Positions 1 to 7,006 of a DNA stretch of 46,379 nt are shown piece by piece. The DNA comes from a virus. The position numbers and the translations under genes are program-made. The notes beneath the pieces are model-generated. The model was not told the origin of the DNA and searched no databases. It saw only the letters and a program-made list of their open reading frames with translations. The stretch spans positions 1 to 46,379 of the IMG/VR virus record IMGVR_UViG_3300027976_000063; one strand, written 5' to 3'. Every line of letters starts with the position of its first letter. The stretch's first letter is position 1.

Positions 1-158
1 CTGAATATCGAATCCCTAAGAAATTTACTGACGTTGTTATGACAATGGACCCATTACCTAGAATAGAACATGTTAAGGAATTTAAAAAACTTCAGGAATA
101 TAAGGAGTTGGAAAGGTTGAGAAAGTTAGATATTTTAATTAATGGATATAATGATTAG
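1..158 (+). CDS. C-terminal end of an unknown protein (partial)
   Basis: The frame starting at base 3 is open to a TAG at 156-158 and gives the last 51 residues of a protein whose start lies outside the window. The piece is rich in Lys, Glu and Leu and ends in a predicted charged helix (EFKKLQEYKELERLRKLD). No family is recognisable from so short a piece. It is read on the same strand as the following genes and is separated from them by a strong terminator, so it probably closes an upstream operon. Confidence 0.55.
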   Translation, partial: EYRIPKKFTDVVMTMDPLPRIEHVKEFKKLQEYKELERLRKLDILINGYND

Positions 159-292
159 GAAAATCAATATAAGTTTTCTATCTTAGTAAAAAATTAAATA
201 CAAACCAACATGGAAAAAGTGATTGAATAACTGAAAATGGGTTAGATGATTTATTAGAGATATATAATTTAAATAGATAAAATTGACTAAGT

Positions 293-328
293 AAAAAGTA
301 TACGTATTTAACGTATACTTTTTTTTTG
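293..328 (+). terminator. Intrinsic terminator after the first partial gene
   Basis: A perfect 13-base-pair inverted repeat (293-305 with 311-323, stem AAAAAGTATACGT) encloses the loop ATTTA and runs into a T tract. It is nearly symmetrical, so it could also act on the other strand. The 159-292 stretch before it contains no supported gene. Confidence 0.8.
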
Positions 329-358
329 TTCTTACATACTTTTATCTAAAAACGGATT

Positions 359-1237
359 ATGGTAAGTAAATTAAAACCACTATATAAGTGGACAGGTGGT
401 AAACGAAAAGAGATAAAAGTTTTTTCCGATTACTACCCAAATTTTGTTAAGAATTCAAATGAGTATACGTTCGTTGAACCTTTTTTTGGTGGTGGGGCTG
501 TTTATTGGAGTTTAATGGCTAAAAACAATGTAATAAATGATGTTGATTTTGATTTAATTAATTTTTTAAATCAAATAAAAATAAATAAAGAAGGTGTTAT
601 GGCACCAATTAATGAACTCTCTAACACAATAAAAAACATAACAGAAAAAGAAAAGTTAGGTGAATTAAGTATTGGTGAGTCTAAAACTGAGAGAGGTAAG
701 TCATATTATGAGTGGAGGAATTTAGATAGAAACGAGGGTGGATTGGATAACTTATCATTAACACAAAGAGCTTCTAGATTTTTTATATTAAACCAATTAG
801 CCTTTAGTGGGATGAGACGTTTCAATAGTAAGGGTCAATTCAATGTACCATACGGTAATTACAAAACATTTAATATAAATATATGTGACGACCATACTAA
901 CCATTTAACTAATACACAAATAAACCAAGGTTCCTACGAACAAATTATGTTAGATAATGATACTGATAATACGTTTATGTTTTTAGACCCACCATATACT
1001 AGAACCTTTAAGGAGTATAGTCACGGTAATGTGTTCGGTAATGATGAACAAATTAAATTAGCTAATATATTTAAAAAAATAACTAAGGCTAAAGTTATGA
1101 TTATAATTAATAAAGATGAGTTCACTAGTGGGTTATACGATGGTTACGTAAAACACGAATATGATTTACAATACGCAAATAACATAAAAAATAGGTACGA
1201 TAATTCAGTAAAACATTTGATTATAACAAATTATTAA
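359..1237 (+). CDS. D12-class DNA N6-adenine methyltransferase (Dam-like)
   Basis: Transfers a methyl group from S-adenosylmethionine to the N6 of adenine in a short DNA target. Visible motifs are the N-terminal KWTGGKRKE (10-18), the AdoMet-binding motif VEPFFGGGAVYW (39-50), the FNVPYGNYK segment (161-169) and the catalytic DPPY (210-213), in the order and spacing of Dam/DpnM-type enzymes; 292 residues is the normal length. It starts 30 bases after a strong terminator and is followed after 14 bases by a protein with a PD-(D/E)XK nuclease signature, so the two look like a restriction-modification pair. The target sequence cannot be read from the protein alone; Dam-like members often use GATC. 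A second, distant D12 enzyme lies at 24778-25530. Confidence 0.9.
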   Translation: MVSKLKPLYKWTGGKRKEIKVFSDYYPNFVKNSNEYTFVEPFFGGGAVYWSLMAKNNVINDVDFDLINFLNQIKINKEGVMAPINELSNTIKNITEKEKLGELSIGESKTERGKSYYEWRNLDRNEGGLDNLSLTQRASRFFILNQLAFSGMRRFNSKGQFNVPYGNYKTFNINICDDHTNHLTNTQINQGSYEQIMLDNDTDNTFMFLDPPYTRTFKEYSHGNVFGNDEQIKLANIFKKITKAKVMIIINKDEFTSGLYDGYVKHEYDLQYANNIKNRYDNSVKHLIITNY

Positions 1238-1251
1238 ATTATGTTTCCAAC

Positions 1252-1809
1252 ATGAGTGATATAAAAGAAATAACAAAAATGTTAATACATGTTGGGGGTG
1301 TTGAACTAATGAAAAAAACACATAATAACCACTACAACGTTAAAAAATTATTAAACAACGATAACCTAAATCAGTCACAGTCAATTAAATTTGGTAAGGT
1401 GTTTGAGGCGTTTGTAAAAAAGTTGGTCATTAATAAGTCATTGAAACTATCAACCGAACAATATATTCATTTTGGTGGTGATACTCGTAAGGGTTCTAAA
1501 GATGTTGATATACGGTTTAGTATGGAAGGTGTTTTATATTATTTTGAGTGTAAGACGAACCTACAACTAGATTCAGAGAAATCAAAAGTTACTGATGAAA
1601 AAATAAAAAAAATAACATCATATTTTAATGAAAATAACGATAACGTTATTAGTGGTTTATTAACACCTTGGTTTGAAAAAGAAAATGGTTTTAAAATTAC
1701 ACCCAAAACAAGGGTTTATTTTATGTCGGACCTATTTAAACTTTTGGGTTATGTGATAACCAAAAAAGAGTACACACAAATGTTAATGAATTTTGGTAAA
1801 CAACTTTAA
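1252..1809 (+). CDS. Putative PD-(D/E)XK endonuclease partner of the adenine methylase
   Basis: 185 residues without a confident family match. The stretch KGSKDVDIRF (80-89) followed by a hydrophobic strand and FECKTN (98-103) reads like the Asp...Glu-X-Lys active site of PD-(D/E)XK nucleases, with a plausible upstream Glu in FGKVFEAF (47-54). It follows the D12 methylase by 14 bases and both are closed by one terminator, which is the arrangement of a compact type II restriction-modification operon. It could instead be a solitary phage nuclease that degrades host DNA protected by the neighbouring methylase on the phage genome. The nuclease reading is inference from the motif and context. Confidence 0.55.
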   Translation: MSDIKEITKMLIHVGGVELMKKTHNNHYNVKKLLNNDNLNQSQSIKFGKVFEAFVKKLVINKSLKLSTEQYIHFGGDTRKGSKDVDIRFSMEGVLYYFECKTNLQLDSEKSKVTDEKIKKITSYFNENNDNVISGLLTPWFEKENGFKITPKTRVYFMSDLFKLLGYVITKKEYTQMLMNFGKQL

Positions 1810-1810
1810 A

Positions 1811-1842
1811 AAAAACCCACACTATAAGATGTGGGTTTTTTG
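1811..1842 (+). terminator. Intrinsic terminator closing the methylase/nuclease unit
   Basis: The stem AAACCCACA (1813-1821) pairs with TGTGGGTTT (1830-1838) around an 8-base loop and is followed by a T run. It sits immediately after the nuclease-like gene. Confidence 0.8.
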
Positions 1843-1850
1843 GTTATATC

Positions 1851-1858
1851 TATTTATA
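1851..1858 (+). promoter_or_regulatory. TATTTATA box, candidate late promoter
   Basis: The octamer TATTTATA lies just after the terminator and 45 bases before the next start codon. The same box precedes many other genes in the window (for example at 12673, 16772, 28894, 36998 and 45312). It resembles the T4 late promoter core in base composition but not orientation. The promoter role is inferred. Confidence 0.35.
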
Positions 1859-1903
1859 TAACGAAAAACATTAATTACCCTTATATAAAAAAACACACAA
1901 GAT

Positions 1904-3079
1904 ATGTCAGAAGAAATAAAGGGTATAAGAAAAAATATTCCATTAGAGATTAAACTAACTGAAAAGGAAACACTTGACCTAACAGCAAGATTAACAAATT
2001 TTTATGAAGGTGTTGATACTATTCAAGATTACTTTCTTGAAAGGAAAAAAGAAAAGGTAATTAACATTAATGCTGATGATTACATAGATGAATTCTTCAT
2101 GGATTACACTATTGAACCTAAGGATATGGACATATCAGTAGAGGTTATTGATGGTAAAACATTTTCACCATCAGTACAGTTGGTTACATCATTACCATTG
2201 GAATCACAAATCGGTAGACAAATCACATTAGGTGTTAGGGAAAACAATACAAACAAATGGATTGGGTTTATTAGATTAGCATCACCCGTATTAATGATTA
2301 AACCAAGGAATGAAGTATTTGGTGGTGTTGTAAGAGCAACACAAGTTAATAGAAGTATGTTAAATGGTGCGATTATTGTACCGGTACAACCATTTGGTTA
2401 CAATTATTTAGGTGGTAAGTTATTAGCTTTAATCTCTTCATCACACTATGTAAGGGACCTATGGAAGGAAAAGTACCAAGAGAAGGTTGAACCATGTTAC
2501 ATGGAGACAACATCACTATATGGTGACCTTAAAGGTGTATCACAATACGATGGGCTAAAACCATTTATTAAATATGGGTCAATGACCGAATCTGATATAT
2601 TCCTATTTCCAACGGAGGATATATACATGTCACTTAGAAATTACCTTAGACCAATTTATGGTAAGGAGGAATGGGGTGGTAATTTAGTGGACCCAAAAGG
2701 GTCAGGACCTAAAATGAGAGAATTTAATAAAATGATATCAATCTTAAAAAACCACCTTAAAGTTTATAATAAGGAAATTCTTGATGATTTTAATACTTTC
2801 GCTAAGACTAAAATGAAAGCCAAAACCAAGAAAAGATACTACTATTGTACATATGGTTATGAGAATGTTGTTGAACATGTTATGTCTGAGGGTGAAATCC
2901 CATTAAGAAAAAAAGATAATTACGAACGATACAATCTTGAATCTGTTATTGAATGGTGGAGACCTAAAGCACAACGAAGATATGAAAAATTAGTCGAAAA
3001 CGGTAAGTTAAGACATGACATGGAGATATACACAACGGAATCCATAAATAGTGATGTTAAAATAGATATGGTTAGGTAA
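1904..3079 (+). CDS. DruA/DUF4338-like protein
   Basis: 391 residues. Two segments recall the DUF4338 family, which includes DruA of the Druantia defence system: WIGFIRLASPVL (119-130), and QPFGYNYLGGKLLAL (162-176), where the NYLGGKLLA block is the most characteristic. The family is of unknown biochemical activity and some members occur in phages outside any defence operon. The N-terminal 100 residues and the basic C-terminal 120 residues (KTKMKAKTKKRYYY, then a region rich in Arg and Trp) suggest nucleic-acid contact. It starts a run of same-strand genes and is followed after 2 bases by a P-loop ATPase. None of the other Druantia genes is nearby, so a defence role is not supported here. Confidence 0.5.
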   Translation: MSEEIKGIRKNIPLEIKLTEKETLDLTARLTNFYEGVDTIQDYFLERKKEKVININADDYIDEFFMDYTIEPKDMDISVEVIDGKTFSPSVQLVTSLPLESQIGRQITLGVRENNTNKWIGFIRLASPVLMIKPRNEVFGGVVRATQVNRSMLNGAIIVPVQPFGYNYLGGKLLALISSSHYVRDLWKEKYQEKVEPCYMETTSLYGDLKGVSQYDGLKPFIKYGSMTESDIFLFPTEDIYMSLRNYLRPIYGKEEWGGNLVDPKGSGPKMREFNKMISILKNHLKVYNKEILDDFNTFAKTKMKAKTKKRYYYCTYGYENVVEHVMSEGEIPLRKKDNYERYNLESVIEWWRPKAQRRYEKLVENGKLRHDMEIYTTESINSDVKIDMVR

Positions 3080-3081
3080 TT

Positions 3082-3675
3082 ATGGGATATCATGAAGTTT
3101 CGGGTAGACAAACTGGTAAAACAACCAGGTTGATTAAGGATATGACAGAGGTGATAATTCAAAACAGTCATAACGTAGATTTCAGTATTGGTTTAATCAC
3201 ACCTAATGGACAGAATACTGAATTAATTTTAGAAAAAGTTAAAACAAATATTCTATCGACCTTAGATAATACACAAGTACACTCATTAATCACACCTATT
3301 CATATTTTAGTGGATAGGTGTGTTACAACAAGCTTTAGGAATGGTTGTAGGTTGATTGATATGTTATATATTGATGAATATGATTTTATTTCTATTCGTG
3401 AGTATGTGTCAGCTGACAGTTCATTAAAACCAACAGGAGACAGATACATTTGTACTACACCTAATGGTTCTAATTTTAGTGGGTTTAGAGGTGATTATAC
3501 AAGTGATATTATTTCATATGATATATCCCAAAAAATGAGATTAGAAAATCACCAAAATCCTGATGTAGAAACATGGGATACATATTGTACTATCCAAGGA
3601 GTTATACCATTTTCTCACCCATTCGAGGTTTACCAAATAATAACAAAAGGTTTAAAAAGACACAGATTTATATGA
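3082..3675 (+). CDS. Small P-loop NTPase
   Basis: 197 residues with a Walker A motif GRQTGKTT (8-15) and a Walker B motif LYIDEYDF (95-102). The block resembles the ATPase half of terminases and of helicase-like phage proteins, but the protein is too short for a full terminase or helicase and lacks later helicase motifs, so the partner or reaction is unknown. It lies 2 bases after the DUF4338-like gene, and its stop codon overlaps the next start (ATGA), so the two are translationally coupled. Confidence 0.65.
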   Translation: MGYHEVSGRQTGKTTRLIKDMTEVIIQNSHNVDFSIGLITPNGQNTELILEKVKTNILSTLDNTQVHSLITPIHILVDRCVTTSFRNGCRLIDMLYIDEYDFISIREYVSADSSLKPTGDRYICTTPNGSNFSGFRGDYTSDIISYDISQKMRLENHQNPDVETWDTYCTIQGVIPFSHPFEVYQIITKGLKRHRFI

Positions 3676-4067
3676 ATGATGAAGAAGTAATAAAAAAATG
3701 GTCATTATTGTTCGGTTTCAATTTTGATTCCGTATCTCATGATTTAATATCAGAAATTTGTTGGGCCATGGAGGGTATGGCGAAATCAATAATAATAAGG
3801 ACTACATCAAATCGGTTGATTGATGTGCTGGTATTCCCAGTCCTTTATAGGTTAATAATGGGTGGTGTTAAGATTTACGATTACATTTATTTATATGATG
3901 AACTCGAAAGTTTTATGAATATAAACAGTGGTAAAATGGTTGAGTTAAACGTAATTGGGGTAGATGCTGAGGCTCAGTTTACGCTTTTGTTCTGTAACAA
4001 TTATATAGAAAATTACAAAAGAACCCCAATAAAACCAATTAAGAATATTAAAAAATGGATGAAATAA
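3672..4067 (+). CDS. Hypothetical protein
   Basis: 131 residues, no recognised family. I chose the start at 3672 because it forms an ATGA overlap with the preceding stop; a longer frame runs back to 3573 inside the previous gene but would overlap it by about 100 bases. It is predicted to be a soluble mixed alpha/beta protein. The next small gene begins inside its last 13 bases. Confidence 0.65.
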   Translation: MNDEEVIKKWSLLFGFNFDSVSHDLISEICWAMEGMAKSIIIRTTSNRLIDVLVFPVLYRLIMGGVKIYDYIYLYDELESFMNINSGKMVELNVIGVDAEAQFTLLFCNNYIENYKRTPIKPIKNIKKWMK

Positions 4068-4183
4068 ATTTACCATTATTGAACAATTTGAACATTTATG
4101 GGTTTCTAACACCTTCAGAGTGGACTAATAACTTTACTCCTATCAAAAAATTGTGTAGGTTTGTCTTTAAAAAGGATATATGA
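4055..4183 (+). CDS. Small hypothetical protein (42 residues)
   Basis: An open frame of 42 residues (MDEINLPLLNNLNIYG...) starts 13 bases before the end of the previous gene and ends in an ATGA overlap with the gp47-like gene. The gene fills what would otherwise be a 112-base gap in a tightly packed operon, which is the main reason to accept it. No family is recognised. Confidence 0.5.
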   Translation: MDEINLPLLNNLNIYGFLTPSEWTNNFTPIKKLCRFVFKKDI

Positions 4184-4992
4184 TTAAAAAATTGTACCAT
4201 TGTGCTGATATACATATTAGATTATATCAACGACACGAAGAATATCGAGAACAAATAACAAAGTTTCTTACAGGTGTTAAGGAACACATGGAAGAAAATA
4301 GTTTAAATCGTGATGAAGTTCGAATTGCTATTGTCGGTGATGTGGTACATTCTAAAAATCAGATGACACCTGAGTTGATTGACATTGTTACGTGGTTCTT
4401 CAATGGGTGTTGTGATATATGTGACACAGTTGTTATTCTTGGTAATCACGATTTTCTAGCTAATAACATGGATAGAATGGATGCTTTAACACCTATCATA
4501 AACACAATGAATGACACAAGACTTAAATTCCTTAAACACACAGGGTGTTACGAAGATGATAATCTTGTTTGGTGTGTGTATGGTCACATGGAAGGTTCTA
4601 AACGACCTGAGATAGATGAGGCAAGAACTAAACACGGTGAGGATAAAACTTATGTTGGACTTTACCACGACCCATTAGTTGGACTTAAAACAAATATTGG
4701 TTTTGCGTTTGAGGATGGACAAGATATATCAATATTTGATGGGTGTGATATGGTATTATGTGGTGATATACACCTATATCAAGTTATGGAATATCATGGG
4801 GTACCTATTGTACAACCATCTAGTTTGGTACAACAAGATTTTGGTGAAGGTGTAGAAAATCATGGATATGTTGTTTGGGATGTTGATAGTCGTGAACATA
4901 AACACTATCATTTAGAGACAGACTATGGATTTTACACATTTAAAGTTACTTCATACGATGTCATGGAATTAGAAAACGAGAAATTAACATAA
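4180..4992 (+). CDS. 47: Recombination endonuclease subunit, T4 gp47 / SbcD / Mre11-like
   Basis: Nuclease subunit of the complex that resects DNA ends for phage recombination and recombination-dependent replication. The five phosphodiesterase motifs are present in order: DIH (10-12), GDVVHSK (53-59), GNHD (88-91), YHD (162-164) and GDIH (195-198), giving the residues that bind two metal ions. At 270 residues it is close to the T4 gp47 core and shorter than bacterial SbcD. Its ATPase partner gp46 is encoded 2 kb downstream at 7007-9370, with a helicase between them. It is coupled to both neighbours: ATGA at its start and TAATG at its end. Confidence 0.9.
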   Translation: MIKKLYHCADIHIRLYQRHEEYREQITKFLTGVKEHMEENSLNRDEVRIAIVGDVVHSKNQMTPELIDIVTWFFNGCCDICDTVVILGNHDFLANNMDRMDALTPIINTMNDTRLKFLKHTGCYEDDNLVWCVYGHMEGSKRPEIDEARTKHGEDKTYVGLYHDPLVGLKTNIGFAFEDGQDISIFDGCDMVLCGDIHLYQVMEYHGVPIVQPSSLVQQDFGEGVENHGYVVWDVDSREHKHYHLETDYGFYTFKVTSYDVMELENEKLT

Positions 4993-6362
4993 TGGAAGAT
5001 ACTACACTAACAGAAGGTACAATAGTACCACTAAATGACGAACAAAAAATAGCTATAAAGGATTTAACAGAATTCCTAAAAAAAGGTAAACCTAATGAAT
5101 GGATTGTGTTGGAAGGAAAAGCTGGTACGGGTAAAACAACAATCATGACAAAAGTCATTGAACAATTTATCGGGAAAAAAAGGGTTGAAATTTGTGCTCT
5201 ATCACATAAAGCTAAAAAAGTACTATGGGATAAAGTAAGATATGGTTTAACAGATATTCCAGCTGGTTTATCTTCACATAGTGTCGCTGGATTATTGGGT
5301 ATGTCACTTAATATGGAGACAGGTGTATTCACTAAATCGTATGATAAAAGGAAACCACCAATCAGGTGGGCGGATATTATAGTTGTTGATGAAGCTTCCA
5401 TGATTAATGAGGAGGCGTTAATCCATATTATGGATGCTAAAAAACCTAACGCAAAAGTTGTCTTTGTTGGTGACATAGGTCAATTACCACCTATTCGTGA
5501 TAATAACGACCCAATGAGGGGAAAACCAAGTCCAGTATTTTTAACACACAATAAAGTAAAGTTAATTAATAGAGTTAGACAATCCGAGGGTTCATCAATA
5601 TTACCATACTCTGATTATTACTGGGAAAACTCCGTAATTAACGATGGTGTAGATGAAGACCCAGTTCCGTTAAGTGCTAGAAAAAATGAAGAACAAATTG
5701 AATTTTCAAAAGACTTAGAAAAAGTGTTAACTAATAATAAACATCTATTTATAAGAGCTAATGAGGAGAAAAACCCTGATTTAATTAAAACGATTGTTTA
5801 TAGAAACAAAACTAAAAAATCGGTAAATTGGTTTATTAGAAAATTAATATACGACAACCCGAAAGATTATGAGATTGGTGATGCTTTAATTTTCAACGAC
5901 AATTACTTTCGTAATGAAGTTACCGTGTTTGAGAACTCAACAGAGGTTAGTGTTTTAGATATTAAACCTAGGGAATTCTTAGGTGAATACCATGGACACA
6001 TTTTGAGGGTAACAAACGGTGAGACTACTGATAATATTGAGGTTATATCAGAAGTATCCGTACCAGCTTGGGGTAAACATGTGTCTGAGTTGTTTGATAT
6101 ATCTAAAAAAATACCTATGGGGGTTGCTAGAAATAGAGCATTAAGAACGGCATGGAACGCTAAAAATAGGTTCGCTAATATCGATTACGCTTATACACTA
6201 ACATCACACAAAGCACAAGGAAGTACCTACCACACAGTTGTTGTTGTTGAGGATGATATCCTTGAGGTTTCAATGATTGATAACGTAGAAAAATCACAAG
6301 CAATGTATGTTGCAATAACAAGAGCATCTGATATGGTACACATAGTTTCTGAACTGAATTAA
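4992..6362 (+). CDS. dda: SF1 DNA helicase, Dda/RecD2-like
   Basis: 5'-to-3' DNA helicase of the RecD/Dda group, expected to act in replication initiation or fork remodelling. Visible motifs are Walker A EGKAGTGKTT (41-50), motif II VVDEAS (131-136), motif III VGDIGQLPPI (159-168), the C-terminal YAYTLTSHKAQGST block near 400 that matches the UvrD_C_2/RecD motif V, and AMYVAITRA (motif VI) close to the end. At 456 residues it matches T4 Dda in length. Its start overlaps the stop of the gp47-like gene. Confidence 0.9.
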   Translation: MEDTTLTEGTIVPLNDEQKIAIKDLTEFLKKGKPNEWIVLEGKAGTGKTTIMTKVIEQFIGKKRVEICALSHKAKKVLWDKVRYGLTDIPAGLSSHSVAGLLGMSLNMETGVFTKSYDKRKPPIRWADIIVVDEASMINEEALIHIMDAKKPNAKVVFVGDIGQLPPIRDNNDPMRGKPSPVFLTHNKVKLINRVRQSEGSSILPYSDYYWENSVINDGVDEDPVPLSARKNEEQIEFSKDLEKVLTNNKHLFIRANEEKNPDLIKTIVYRNKTKKSVNWFIRKLIYDNPKDYEIGDALIFNDNYFRNEVTVFENSTEVSVLDIKPREFLGEYHGHILRVTNGETTDNIEVISEVSVPAWGKHVSELFDISKKIPMGVARNRALRTAWNAKNRFANIDYAYTLTSHKAQGSTYHTVVVVEDDILEVSMIDNVEKSQAMYVAITRASDMVHIVSELN

Positions 6363-6371
6363 TTAAATTAT

Positions 6372-6761
6372 ATGATTAAAGATAAACTTAAAAACGAAAT
6401 TTGGGATTACTGTCGATTAAATGACATAACAGATGTTAATGGGTTTATCGAAAGAATGGTTCAACAAGGTTACAATGTAGAAAAATACGGTAACACACCA
6501 GCCAACATAAAACCTGAGGTTATTGAGACCATTGTGGAAAAAGAAGTTCAGGTGATTAAGGAGGTATACATCACCAATGACGATGTGGTTAATAAATTAC
6601 AAGACGAGTTGGTGAGTGTTAAATTAAAATTAGATTTAGAAAAAAAGAAAGTAAAAAAGTTGAGAACCGACATTAACCCCCCTAAATCTGACACAACCAA
6701 AAGTTCAATAACTTGGGTAACAAAAAACGAAAGGAATAAAGATAACCTTTACGATGACTAA
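6372..6761 (+). CDS. Hypothetical coiled-coil protein
   Basis: 129 residues. The N-terminal third is globular and the middle (about 50-105) is a repeated Glu/Lys/Val heptad region (IETIVEKEVQVIKEVYI, then KLQDELVSVKLKLDLEKKKVKKL) that should form a coiled coil. The C-terminal tail is charged. It lies 9 bases after the helicase gene and overlaps the next gene by 8 bases. No family is recognised; its place between the helicase and gp46 genes suggests a replication or recombination accessory role, which is only inference. Confidence 0.65.
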   Translation: MIKDKLKNEIWDYCRLNDITDVNGFIERMVQQGYNVEKYGNTPANIKPEVIETIVEKEVQVIKEVYITNDDVVNKLQDELVSVKLKLDLEKKKVKKLRTDINPPKSDTTKSSITWVTKNERNKDNLYDD

Positions 6762-6951
6762 CATATTTATCTATAAAAACCCCATGGAACAAATTACTGG
6801 ATATGAGTATATTGATGAACAAATCAACAACACATTAACCTCATTAACTGAGGAAGAAAAGAAAAATATATATAAAATATATAAATTAGTTTATTCAGCT
6901 GGTAGGTCAGAGGGTATTGTTATCGGTAAAAAAATGACCAATAATAGCTAA
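6754..6951 (+). CDS. Small hypothetical protein
   Basis: 65 residues, acidic in the middle, no recognised domain. It overlaps the previous gene by 8 bases and ends just before a Bacteroidetes-type promoter, so it closes the operon that starts at 1904. Confidence 0.55.
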   Translation: MTNIFIYKNPMEQITGYEYIDEQINNTLTSLTEEEKKNIYKIYKLVYSAGRSEGIVIGKKMTNNS

Positions 6952-6957
6952 AAATAC

Positions 6958-6988
6958 TTGATTTAGTTATTTACTTTAACTAAGTTTG
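6958..6988 (+). promoter_or_regulatory. Bacteroidetes-type promoter for the gp46-like gene
   Basis: TTG (6958-6960), a 20-base spacer, and TAAGTTTG (6981-6988), which fits TAnnTTTG. The start codon at 7007 lies 18 bases downstream, so the leader would be very short. Confidence 0.65.
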
Positions 6989-7006
6989 TCATAAAATACA
7001 TTGTTT

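Noticed and set aside
1904-3079. A Druantia defence system
   Set aside because: Only a DUF4338-like protein is present; the large helicase DruE and the other Druantia genes are not nearby.
7001-7006. TTG start two codons upstream of the gp46-like ATG
   Set aside because: The ATG at 7007 is better placed relative to the promoter, and a TTG start gains only two residues.
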